A stretch of 64,000 bases of DNA, taken from contig JAYJMM010000080.1 in the NCBI GenBank assembly GCA_037349105.1, forward strand, positions 682,001 through 746,000, in the 5' to 3' direction. This document shows positions 37,201 to 49,200 of the stretch, in pieces. Each line of letters starts with the position of its first letter. Position 1 is the first letter of the stretch. The stretch comes from Limnomonas spitsbergensis. Lineage: Eukaryota; Chlorophyta; Chlorophyceae; Chlamydomonadales. The position numbers and the translations under genes are program-made. The notes beneath the pieces were generated by a model. It had not been told where the DNA came from. It ran no database searches and worked only from the letters and a program-made list of their open reading frames with translations.

Positions 37201-40200
37201 CCAGGCTATGTTTCCTGAGATCCAGGCTATGTTTTCCTGAGATCCAGGCCATGTTTCCTGAGATCCAGGCTATGTTTCCTGAGATCCAGGCTATGTTTCC
37301 TGAGATCCAGGCTATGTTTCCTGAGATCCAGGCTATGTTTCCTGAGATCCAGGCTATGTTTTCTGAGATCCAGGCTATGTTTCCTGAGATCCAGGCTATG
37401 TTTCCTGAGATCCAGGCTATGTTTCCTGAGATCCAGGCTATGTTTCCTGAGATCCAGGCTATGTTTTCCTGAGATCCAGGCTATGTTTCCTGAGATCCAG
37501 GCTATGTTTCCTGAGATCCAGGCTATGTTTCCTGAGATCCAGGCTATGTTTTCCTGAGATCCAGGCTATGTTTCCTGAGATCCAGGCTATGTTTCCTGAG
37601 ATCCAGGCCATGTTTCCTGAGATCCAGGCTATGTTTCCTGAGATCCAGGCTATGTTTCCTGAGATCCAGGCTATGTTTCCTGAGATCCAGGCTATGTTTC
37701 CTGAGATCCAGGCTATGTTTCCTGAGATCCAGGCTATGTTTCCTGAGATCCAGGCTATGTTTTCCTGAGATCCAGGCTATGTTTCCTGAGATCCAGGCCA
37801 TGTTTCCTGAGATCCAGGCTATGTTTCCTGAGATCCAGGCTATGTTTTCCTGAGATCCAGGCTATGTTTCCTGAGATCCAGGCTATGTTTCCTGAGATCC
37901 AGGCTATGTTTCCTGAGATCCAGGCTATGTTTCCTGAGATCCAGGCTATGTTTCCTGAGATCCAGGCTATGTTTCCTGAGATCCAGGCTATGTTTCCTGA
38001 GATCCAGGCTATGTTTTCCTGAGATCCAGGCTATGTTTCCTGAGATCAAGGCTATGTTTCCTGAGATCCAGGCCATGTTTCCTGAGATCCAGGCTATGTT
38101 TCCTGAGATCCAGGCTATGTTTTCTGAGATCCAGGCTATGTTTCCTGAGATCCAGGCTATGTTTTCTGAGATCCAGGCTATGTTTCCTGAGATCCAGGCC
38201 ATGTTTCCTGAGATCCAGGCTATGTTTTCTGAGATCCAGGCTATGTTTCCTGAGATCCAGGCCATGTTTCCTGAGATCCAGACTATGTTTCCTGAGATCC
38301 AGGCTATGTTTACTGAGATCCAGGCTATGTTTCCTGAGATCCAGGCTATGTTTCCTGAGATCCAGGCTATGTTTACTGAGATCCAGGCTATGTTTCCTGA
38401 GATCCAGGCTATGTTTCCTGAGATCCAAGCTATGTTTCCTGAGATCCAGGCCATGTTTCCTGAGATCCAGGCTATGTTTTCTGAGATCCAGGCTATGTTT
38501 CCTGAGATCCAGGCCATGTTTCCTGAGATCCAGGCTATGTTTCCTGAGATCCAGGCTATGTTTTCTGAGATCCAGGCTATGTTTCCTGAGATCCAGGCTA
38601 TGTTTTCTGAGATCCAGGCTATGTTTCCTGAGATCCAGGCTATGTTTTCTGAGATCCAGGCTATGTTTCCTGAGATCCAGGCTATGTTTCCTGAGATCCA
38701 GGCTATGTTTCCTGAGATCCAGGCTATGTTTTCTGAGATCCAGGCTATGTTTCCTGAGATCCAGGCTATGTTTCCTGAGATCCAGGCTATGTTTTCTGAG
38801 ATCCAGGCCATGTTTCCTGAGATCCAGGCCATGTTTCCTGAGATCCAGGCTATGTTTCCTGAGATCCAGGCTATGTTTCCTGAGATCCAGGCCATGTTTC
38901 CTGAGATCCAGGCTATGTTTTCTGAGATCCAGGCTATGTTTCCTGAGATCCAGGCTATGTTTCCTGAGATCCAGGCTATGTTTCCTGAGATCCAGGCCAT
39001 GTTTCCTGAGATCCAGGCCATGTTTCCTGAGATCCAGGCTATGTTTCCTGAGATCTAGGCTATGTTTCCTGAGATCCAGGCCATGTTTCCTGAGATCCAG
39101 GCTATGTTTTCTGAGATCCAGGCTATGTTTCCTGAGATCCAGGCTATGTTTCCTGAGATCCAGGCTATGTTTCCTGAGATCCAGGCTATGTTTCCTGAGA
39201 TCCAGGCTATGTTTCCTGAGATCCAGGCTATGTTTCCTGAGATCCAGGCTATGTTTCCTGAGATCCAGGCTATGTTTCCTGAGATCCAGGCTATGTTTTC
39301 TGGCTAGCAATCTGTCTGAGATCCAAGTTTTCAGATCAAGAAGTTGGGATAACAGCCAAGGGCAGAGGCCTGTGGAAGGCATCCCCTTGAGCGCATACAC
39401 AAACGCAGCAGCAGCAGCGGCCTGCGGGGTTGTTACCTCCCCACCTACACCCTCACCTACGGTTGATGGTGTTGCGCCCGTGGAAGACATTCCCTCACGC
39501 GCATCAACACCTACGACCCTGCATTGAAGGCTGCTACCTGTCCATCTACACTCGCACCTGCGGTTGTTGGCGTTGCATCCGTGGAAGGCATCCCATCGCG
39601 CGCATCTGCAGCAGCAGCAGCAGCCTGTGGGGTTGCCGCCTCTTGCTGCCCGGCGTCTTCCAGCAGCTTCTCATCCAGCTCCGAGATCTGAACGTCCAGC
39701 ATCGCCAGCTGCTCCTCGGCCTGGAGACGGACAATTCAGGCTTCAGGCTGTGGTTTTCAGGATTTAGGTTTCAGGCCTCTGGATCAGGGCTGTGCCAATT
39801 ATAGTCCTTGCGGTGGCTGAATTGCATAGCTAAATTTCAGTCACCGTAATTTCAAGGCAAATTCAGCTACTTTTACCAGTAAGAGACTGTAATTACTAAC
39901 ACGATTTTGTAATTACAGCGCAATTGCACAGCACTGCTCTGGATGCAACATGCTTCAGGTTTCCAAACGTTGGCCACACAATTTCAACTTTTGGCAATCC
40001 CGTTCAAAATCAAAGTTGAAAGCTGCTCAGCTGACCCCCTTAGATTCGAAAGCAGCTCCACATCCTCTCATCTCCCTCCCATCCTTACCCCCCTCCCTCC
40101 TCAACCAACACAGACCTGCTTCCTGGACAAGCGTGGCGACTTCCCTCTCCACCTCTAAACCCTCAGCCTAAAAAAAGGAAAGCTGCTCAACTGTCGCCCA

Positions 40201-43200
40201 CCACCACCATTACCACGCAACCCTTCCTCCTATCTTATCAAACCTCCCCTCACCTGAGCCCTTGACAGGTGCAGCAAATCTGGCAGCTCCCCCAGCCCCA
40301 GATCCTCAGTCTCTAGATCCGCTCTCCAGATCCAGTCGCTAGATTCTTGAAAGCCGCTCAAACGCCCCTCAATAACCAACCCCATGCTACCCTCCCCCCC
40401 CACCCCCACCTGCTTCTTGGACAAGTGCAGCGAATCAGTCAGCTTCTCCAGCTCCGAAACCTCAGTCTCTAGTGTCTCTATCTGCGCGCTGATGTCGTCC
40501 ACGCGCCCTACCCGCAACTCACTCCCTGCTCACAACACAAAATAACGGAACAAGGACATGGGTGAAACCGCTGATCAGCTGCAGGTGCGGGCACTCCAGC
40601 TGAGCATCAAAGGCGGGAAAGGTTTCCTAAAGCTGAGCAAGGAGAACAAGCTGCAGCTGAGCATCAAGAATAAGCTGCAGCTGAGCGTCAAGGATAAGCT
40701 GCAGGTGCAGGCACTCAAGCTGAGCGTCACAGGCAGGAAAGGTGTGCTACAGCCGAGCGGGGAGAATAAATTGCAGCTGAGCGGAAAGAATGAGCACCAG
40801 GTGTAGAGGCAAGACTGGGCGGCAGACAAAGCACTGGAGATGAGCGGTACATGCACCGAACCCTTGACCCCCCCCTCTCCACCCTGAACCCTACTTTCCA
40901 CCCCAGAGGACAAACAGGAGACAAGTGGGAAAGGCGAGGGTCAAGGGTTCGGGTTTTCAGGGTTAAGGTATAAGCTTAAGCCCTAGGGTTCAGGTTGCAG
41001 GGTGCAGGCCCTGAGCCCTAAACTCTAGAATATCTCGCGGCGGCGGACATACCTAGATAAAGCTCCCCTGCCTGACGCCACTCCTAACATATACCAACAA
41101 ATCCAACCTATGGCATTTTTATAAAGGGTCAGGCATCGCTATTCGATACTTATCCAATATAACTTGGAGTGACAACACGTGAAACTGATGCCTTCCCGCC
41201 CGCCTGCCTGAGGGTTTGGCCAAGTCTGCTATTTGCCTGCCCGCCCGCCTGACTGACCTGCGCCCTCCTCCTCCTCCTCTTCCTCAGCCTTGACGTCGCC
41301 GTGCCTGGGCCCAGCACCCGCAGCGGGCACCAGTGCTGACGCTGCAGCGGCGTCATCCATATCAGCATCAACGTCGGCGTCGGTATCAGCAGTACCGACC
41401 GCACCATTCATCGCAAAGGCAGACACTGCGGGAACAGCTACTGCCGCCGTCCTTGCTGCCATCTCCTTAACCGGGCTTGCCACCGGGCCTGCTGCACCTG
41501 CGCCCTGCTCGACCTTGACGAGTGGGACACCATGGACCATCCTGCCATCGACTAGCACTCCAGCGACGGCATCTTCGATCTGCATCGGCTCGACCTCTGA
41601 TGGTGCCGCGGCCACAGCTCCTGCAATTGCACCGGCAGTTTCCGCAGCGGCAGTAGCAGCAGCAGCAGATCCGGCAGTTGCGGCAGTAGATCTGGCAGTA
41701 GCAATGGCAGACCCGGCAGTAGCAACAGCAGATCCAAGGGCAGTGGCAAAAGCGGATCCGGCAGTAGCAGCTGCAAGAGCAGCAGATCCAGCAGTAGCAG
41801 TGCTAGCGGAAGCATCAGGCGCAGACAGCTCCGTCTTCACAGCGTCAGCTTCTGCCGCAGGCCGGGCGACATCATCCCCAAGAGTCTGCAGTGTCAAGAG
41901 GACGGCCGACTTAGTGAGCGTGTGACAAGGGGATATCAAGACCAATCTAGATATGGATCCGGATCACGGGGAAAACATCTTGAGCAAGATGTCAAAAGGC
42001 ATTCCCCCGGGGGGAAACTCTCGGCTTACATACACATTCGTCCCGGATCCAGCTCCAGAAAACCTTTGCTGCAGACAGAGCCAAAGGTGCCATGTCCAAG
42101 CAGACCAACAACCACCAGTATCAAATCACGAGCAACGGCATTCCTCCTCCCGCAGAAATTACCACTCTGCTCATACCGGTTCACAGGTGCAACCCGTTTT
42201 CTGCCCTTGATCCTTCATATACCGCCATATACCGCACCAGACCCAGAGGGCCTTTACCATAAACACAAGCAAAGCAAATGAGAAGTAATGCTCGGAATCT
42301 GCAACAGCATGCTGCCAGGACCACCACACACCTGAACACAAACCGCCGCCACTCCTGCTGATGCCTCAGCTTGGTTGAGGGCGGCTTCTGTTGTTCCCGC
42401 CACCGTGCTAACTGCCGCGGAAAGCATCCTGGCAGCCTCTGCGGGAGCCACTTCGTAAGCCGTAGTGCCCGATATCCCGCGCTCCAGCTGCGGTGGCTGT
42501 TGCTGCTGCAGTCGCGGCGTCACGGCATCGACAGCCTCCTCACCGACCGCTCCAGATGCTGCCCCTGCCACACCCGCGCCGCCTCCCGCGCCTGTGCCGG
42601 CCGCGCCGGCAGCTGCTCCTGCTGCCGCGGCGTCACCTCCTGCGGTCTGTTACCACCACAAGGGCACGACACTGCTGACCCACTTTTGTTTTCAGACGAG
42701 AAGAGGGTGGGTGTATCTCAATGTTGAAAAGAGATGAAAAGAGGCAAGGAAGCCCCACGCACCGTCCAGGATAAACGTTCTTGCAAAACCAATATTTTAT
42801 CTCAACCTCATCTTGCAGGGGATGAGTTTTTAACCCATCCCGTATACCTCCACATGCACACATCTTTCATCTTTCAAGGCAACATTCTGCTCTACCCTGG
42901 AACCTCCAAACACACCTCCACACATTTCCAAAGGATCGTTCTTCATCAACCCAGAAGCCTCCACACACACACATCTCTCGGGGCATCCCTTTTATTCATC
43001 CACATACCTCCACATACACCTTTCAGAGGAGCATCGAGTCAAACACTGGATCATCCACACCTGTTCACACCTTCCAGGCGCTTGTTCTTATTCAACCCAT
43101 ACCCCTCCCCTCACACCTTGGGCAGGACACCAGTGCTGCGCCGGGATATTCCGAAACCAAAGCGGCGGCCGGCTGCACAGCCCCCACCCCCCTTCTTGTC

Positions 43201-46200
43201 CGCACCCTCCTCCGGGGACAGAAGGCCACCGGACGAGTCTGGGGTGGGCAGGAACCAACAGATGGAGGGGGGGGGGATCAGGGTTCAAGTTAAGGGGCTC
43301 AGCTAATGCTCAGCTCTAGGTCTCTACAGATCAGGGTTTCCTCAGATCATGGTTGAAGTTCAGGTTGAAGTTCAGAGTTCCGTATAAGGTTAGAGTACAA
43401 GATTTTGGCGCGTGCTTTACTGCTTTGGCTCAGTGTTTAATTTTAGGGTTTCCTCAGATCAGGATTGAGTTCAGGGTTACAATTCAGGGTATCAGCTAAC
43501 GGTTTGGCTCAGGCTTTAAGTCCAGGGCTTTTCTTCAAATCAGGGTTCCAGACCAATTAAGGAAACAACATCATCAGACAAGTACGTTGGTCCAGCCCTC
43601 AATGTCACAGCGGGACCTGATCCAATGAACTGTTCAGACAGTGTCGCAACGCATTCTTTAAGCGCGCGTGCAAGAGACATAGCATGCACACACCCCCAGA
43701 GTATGTCTCTAGCAAGCGCAGTTCTTTTTGTAGGTCCGATGTTTAGGTTATCTCACATTGTTTTTTCTGTAGGGTTAAGGGTTCACGAGTTCTCATAATT
43801 CGAAGCCGCCACTTCACCCACCTGGCGTCGAAGAAGGCAGCGGGGACATCATCGCCCCATCCCCGCCCGCTGCCGCCGCAGCAGCTGACGACGACAATCC
43901 GCCGCTCCCATATGCTCCACCCACCCTCACTGGTGCCACACTCGGCAGCGACTGGAGTACATCGCAGCTGTACTGCCGCGACAAACCCGTACTGCCAGCT
44001 CCGGCACCAGGTACCGCCTGTTCGCTGCTGTACGGCCTCAGCGCGCTGCCGCTGAGCGGCGCGTTGGCCTGATCGCTGCTGTACTGCCTGAGCGACAGTA
44101 CGGCGGGCAGCGGCCCTGACGTCCCGCCGCCGCCGCCGTCTATGGAAAGGCGCTGGTGATGGAGGCCTCCGAAGCCAAAGCCGGTACCTAGGGGCTTCCC
44201 CGCCGAGCCTGCGGACTCGGCAGCCGACGCAGTCGCGGCCGCGGTTGGCCTCTGGCCAAAGGCAGTGCCGCCTAGGGCCGCTGATGTGCCAGGTGTCATA
44301 TCCTGAAGCTGCAGGGCCGAGAGACGCTGCTGTTGAACAAAGCCCGAGGCCCCGGGCGGATCCTGCGGCATGCGCTGAAGTACACAGGGCAGTACACGGA
44401 GGTTAGAGGGCGGTACAGGGAACAGGAGGGGAGGAGGACAGAAAGTGTAATGTAGAGACTGGGGGAGGCCAATTGAGAAAGCCAGTTTATGAGGCCAATT
44501 TCCGAGTATGTGCACATCCCCGAGAAACTTCATGGGTCGGGCACTGAGCACCAAGCTAAATATAAATGAATACAACTCACTCCTTCGTACGGAATATATA
44601 TGCAGTGGCAGCAGCAGGCCCAACGAGACAACAATGTAACTCAGAAACTCACTCCTCCGTATCCAAAGCTGCCCGGCAGCGGCAGCGGCATCAGCATCAG
44701 CATCAGAAGCAGTCCCCATGAACAAAACAACAATGCAGCTCAGAAAGACACTCCTCCATATCTAAAGCCCCCGGAAGCAGCAGCAGCAGCAGCAGCAGCA
44801 GCAGGCCCCACAAACCATACAACAATGCAGCTCACAAACTCACTCCTCCATATCCAAAGCTGCCCGGCAGTGGTAGCGGAGGGTCCCGTGAGGTCATGAA
44901 GGCCTTGAGGCTCGGTGTGGCCCTGGAGGGCATGGAGGGGACTGCAGAGACCATGGGGCCGATGCTGCCGCCGATGCCGCCTGCGCCTACACTGAGGTGC
45001 CCCCTTGGAGATGCAGCGGGCACGTGGAGCGGGCGAGAGGGTGGAGGGGGCACCGGGTATGCAAACTTTGACGGCGACTCGGGGCGCATGGGGACGCCTG
45101 TAGGGGTAGGGGTTAGGGTTTGGGTACAGATTTTAGGGCTGGAAGTTCAGGTTCAGGTGTAGGGTTTGAAGGATGGGTAACTTAGATCTAGCGATGTGGT
45201 AAGGGAGGGGGGACGTGGGAGCAAGGATACGGGGGCTCCCATCATGGTGCATGGGGACGTATGCAAGGGGAGGATTTCGGGCTTATGAGGGAGTATTTTG
45301 GATATTTGAAGGTGGTGAGAGGGGGGGGGCAAGAGGGTGGGGACGGGAGAGCAAGGAGGAGGAGGGCGAGGGAGGGAGCGGGGGATCCAGGAGGTAGGGG
45401 CAAGGAGGTGGGGCAGGGGCGAGAATGAGGGCGAGGGTGGGGGAGCAAGGAGGTGTTGTGTGCTTTGAGGATGTGAGCATGATTAACAGGGTGGATGCTA
45501 GCACATCACAACTATCCCACACCCAGGATTGCTTTCTCGATCCACTTCATCAACAACCCAGACAGGGTCATCAACCCTTAACCCTAACCGCAAAAGGCCA
45601 TAATATGAAACCCAAACCCTAAAACCTAACCGCACCAGGCCAGGATAGTAATCCTGAACCCCAAACCGGAAGCCCTAAACGCACCAGGTCAGGTAATCCA
45701 CCTAAGCCTTAAACCTTACAATCTAACCGCACCATGCCAGGTTATCAACCCTAAACCTAGAACGCCCCAGACAAGGGGTACCAGTAAATAATATATATTA
45801 AAGAATTGCCATTCAAGCTGGTAAGAGGTACGGAGCTGGCGGACAGCGGATATGGGGTATAAGCGAGCCGCGCACCTGGCCCGTCGTCATCATCCAACCA
45901 AGGCCGGCTGCCACTCCCGCCCCCGCCCGCCCCGATGGAGGAGGGCGGGGACTGAAGCGAGCATGAGCCGCCGCTCCCGGCAATGCTGCCTCCTCCGCCA
46001 CCGCCACCACCACCACCACCCAGGCGAGCACTCCTGCTCCCGCCGGGAGCATCCCTACAGGGCGGGCAAGCAGGCACAATGCAGGACCTCACAGGAGTGC
46101 ATAAAAGACAACGATCCTGCTTCCGGTACTTTAATCAGAACCGGTTGCTGATGAAAACTAAAGGCTCTTGAGAGGTTTGACACCGCAAGCATCTCATCGT

Positions 46201-49200
46201 TTCAGGCCTTGAAAGCTGGTGGCCACCCTTGGATTGCCAGGCGCCCAGCAGGCAAACCGCACGACAAGAAAGACATCCTAGTCTTTTCTTAAGTCGATCA
46301 GTACAAGTGCTGGCATGCTAATAATTATTCCGTAAATGTCACTGTGCTATACATCTGTTTTGTGCTTCACGCAGATGGGTGCCAGGGTGGCAGAGAACAG
46401 AATGGGCAGAAAAGAGGGAAGACAAAACAGACGGGGCTCTAGTCCTAGCGGGGTTTGGGGTTAAGGGTTTGGAATAAAGGTTTGGGGTTGAGATTTTGGG
46501 GTTAAGGGTGCAGGGTACCATAAAGGGTTGAGTTACAGGGTTAAGGCCTTAAGGGTTTAAGGGTTTAGCTGCGAGGCAGGCATAGCCCACCTGTTGGGAG
46601 CAGGCGATTCGCCCGGCCGGGCATCCGATTCAGGGTACTTGTTTGGCGGTGAGCTTTGTCGGCCGGAGTTTTGTGCAGCGGGGGGCTTGGTCGTACCTCC
46701 CGCTCCTCCTCCTGCTCCTGCTCCTGTGCCTCCGCCCGGGTAGGAGCCGCTGCCTGACCGGATGCCAGTGGGGGCATCACGATCCCTGCGCACGGTGTGG
46801 GGCACGGCAAGTGGGGAGACCGAGATACCGTAGATTTGTGCCCTACCTCATAATTAACGTTGTTTGGGGTTGAGAGATCCATAAATATACTAATTATTGA
46901 TTGTCAACGCCATTTTCCAGTCAGAAATCAAGAGTTTTGCTGGAAATTTTACCCTGAGGGCAGCATTGAAAGAAATTGTTTTTCATACTCGAGGGAAGGC
47001 AAATCAGCTCTACAATAGTCAGGGGCGAAAAGGACGTCACTGCTCCTCCGCTGGTTAGGCAGGTAAGGGAGAGGGAGCTGAGATGGTGAGGGGCCGTAAG
47101 GGGCAAAAGAGCTGAGAGACTAGGGGCATGCCACAAGCGGTCCCGCTCATGGCCATCCCAGTGCGGCCAAAAACATAAAAACACGCATGCACCCAAGGCC
47201 ATGCGCCCAAGGCCATGCACCAAAGTCCATGCACCCAAGGCCATGCGCCCACGCCCATGCGCCCAAGGCCATGCACCAAAGTCCATGCGCCCAAGGCCAT
47301 GCGCCCACGCCCATGCGCCCTAGGCCATGCACCAAAGTCCATGCGCCCAAGGCCATGCGCCCAAGCCGACACCCAACACATAAAGAGGTAGCAGGCCCAC
47401 CTGCTGCTGCTGGGTGGCGAGCCTTGCCTGCTGGATCCGCCCCCAACAGATCCGCCCCGACCGCCGGCCGACCCCGCCCCCGCCGACGACACCGACTCCA
47501 GGTAGGAGGAGGAGGACTTGTGGGGCGGCGGTGGAGGCGGCGAGGAAGGCTCGCGGCCGTGGTCAGGCCAGGGCGGGGACGACGTCTCGCGGGCTGGGCG
47601 CTGCTGCGAGGGCGGAGGAGGAGGAGGAGGCTGCATTGAAGGCGGTGGTGGCCAGTGCCCAAAGCCGTCCCTGTGAGCAGGAGGAGAATGGGGTGCGTGG
47701 GAGGAATGGTAAGCATCTTCATAGCTGGAGGAAGAACAAGGACAAGTGAGGGTAGAAAAATGGAAATCAAGAAGATCGTGGTGGAGCCCAGTCTTTGCCT
47801 GAATACGCATCAGACCATACTCATAGCTGACGGAAGGACAAGGAGAAGTGCGGGTGCGAAACGGGGACAGCGAGATCGTGGTGGAGCCCAGTGTATGTTT
47901 GAATACACACCAGACCATCTTCAGCGTGGTGTTGCCGTTGGGCAGCCATCACTAGGCCGGTGGGGCCCGTTACCTTGACCAGCCTACTAAGCACAAACAA
48001 TCCTAGTCTAAAGACATGGCTTTCATACTAAATCCCTGAACCCTGAACCCATATGAGCAGTTCAGACTCACGGCATAGGAATAAACCCTGAACCTAATCC
48101 GTAAGAACCAAAGGACCAGTCACAATGATTTTAACATGTTGCAACCCTGTCCAAGCGCCTCCCATTACCCTCTTCTCCTTCTTCACCCAGACAGTCCTTC
48201 CCTGCCGTGTCATGCTGCTCTTCCCCTGCCACGCACCTGCTGCCCCCCACCTACCCACACCCTCACATAGACCCCATCCTTCCTCGCACCTGCTGTCCGC
48301 TCCATCCCGTCCGACCCCGTCCCTGCCGTCTCCCCGGGATCCGCCATCCCGGAGCGCCTCACGCCGCGAGAAGGTGTCCTCCCGCCGGAAAGGTCGTGAG
48401 GGGTCCTGCTTGTGTTGGGCAAGGCAAGGCATAAGCCAAGAGTCACATGCAACATGCGTCCAGACTTATTATTATGCAGCAATCCCTTATCCCATGCAGC
48501 AGTCCCATATCCCATGCAACAGTCCTTTATCCCATGCAGCAGTCCTATATTCCATGCAGCAGTCCTATGTCCCATGCAGCAGTCCCATATCCCATGCAGC
48601 AGTCCCATACCCCATGCAGAAGTCCCATATCCCATGCAGCAGTCCCATATTCCATGCACCAGTCCTATATCCCATACAGCAGTCCTATATCCCATTCAGC
48701 AGTCCTATATCCCATGCTGCAGTCCCATATCCCATGCAGCAGTCCCATACCCCATGCAGCAGTCCTATATCCCATGCAGCAGTCCTATATCCCATGCACC
48801 AGTCCTATATCCCATGCAGCAGTCCAATATCCCATGCAGCAGTCCAATACCCCATGCAGCAGTCCTATATCCCATGCAGCAGTCCCATATCTCATGCAGC
48901 AGTCCTATATCCCATGCAGTAGTCCAATATCCCATGCAGCAGTCCTATATCCCATGCAGTCGTCTTACATCCCATGCAGCAGCCCCATATCCCATGCAGT
49001 AGTCCAATATCCCATGCAGCAGTCCCATGTCCCATGCAGTGGTCCAATATCCCATGCAGTGGTCCTATATCCCATGCAGTAGTCCTTTATCCCATGCAGC
49101 AGTCCAATATCCCATGCAGTAGTCCAATATCCCATGCAGTAGTCCAATATCCCATGCAGAAGTCCTATATCCCATGCAGCAGTCCCATATCCCATGCACA

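Noticed and set aside
29865..39307. Very long open frames on both strands (MFPEIQA-, LDLRKHS-, AWISGNI-, FLRSRLC-type repeats)
   Set aside because: They are six readings of one 21-bp satellite whose length is divisible by three. They overlap each other on both strands, have no splice or start context, and break wherever a 20- or 22-bp unit occurs.
41290..41925. Plus-strand Ala/Ser/Thr-rich open frame of 211 codons
   Set aside because: Mirror of exon 12; the minus-strand reading has matching acceptor and donor phases and recognisable motifs.
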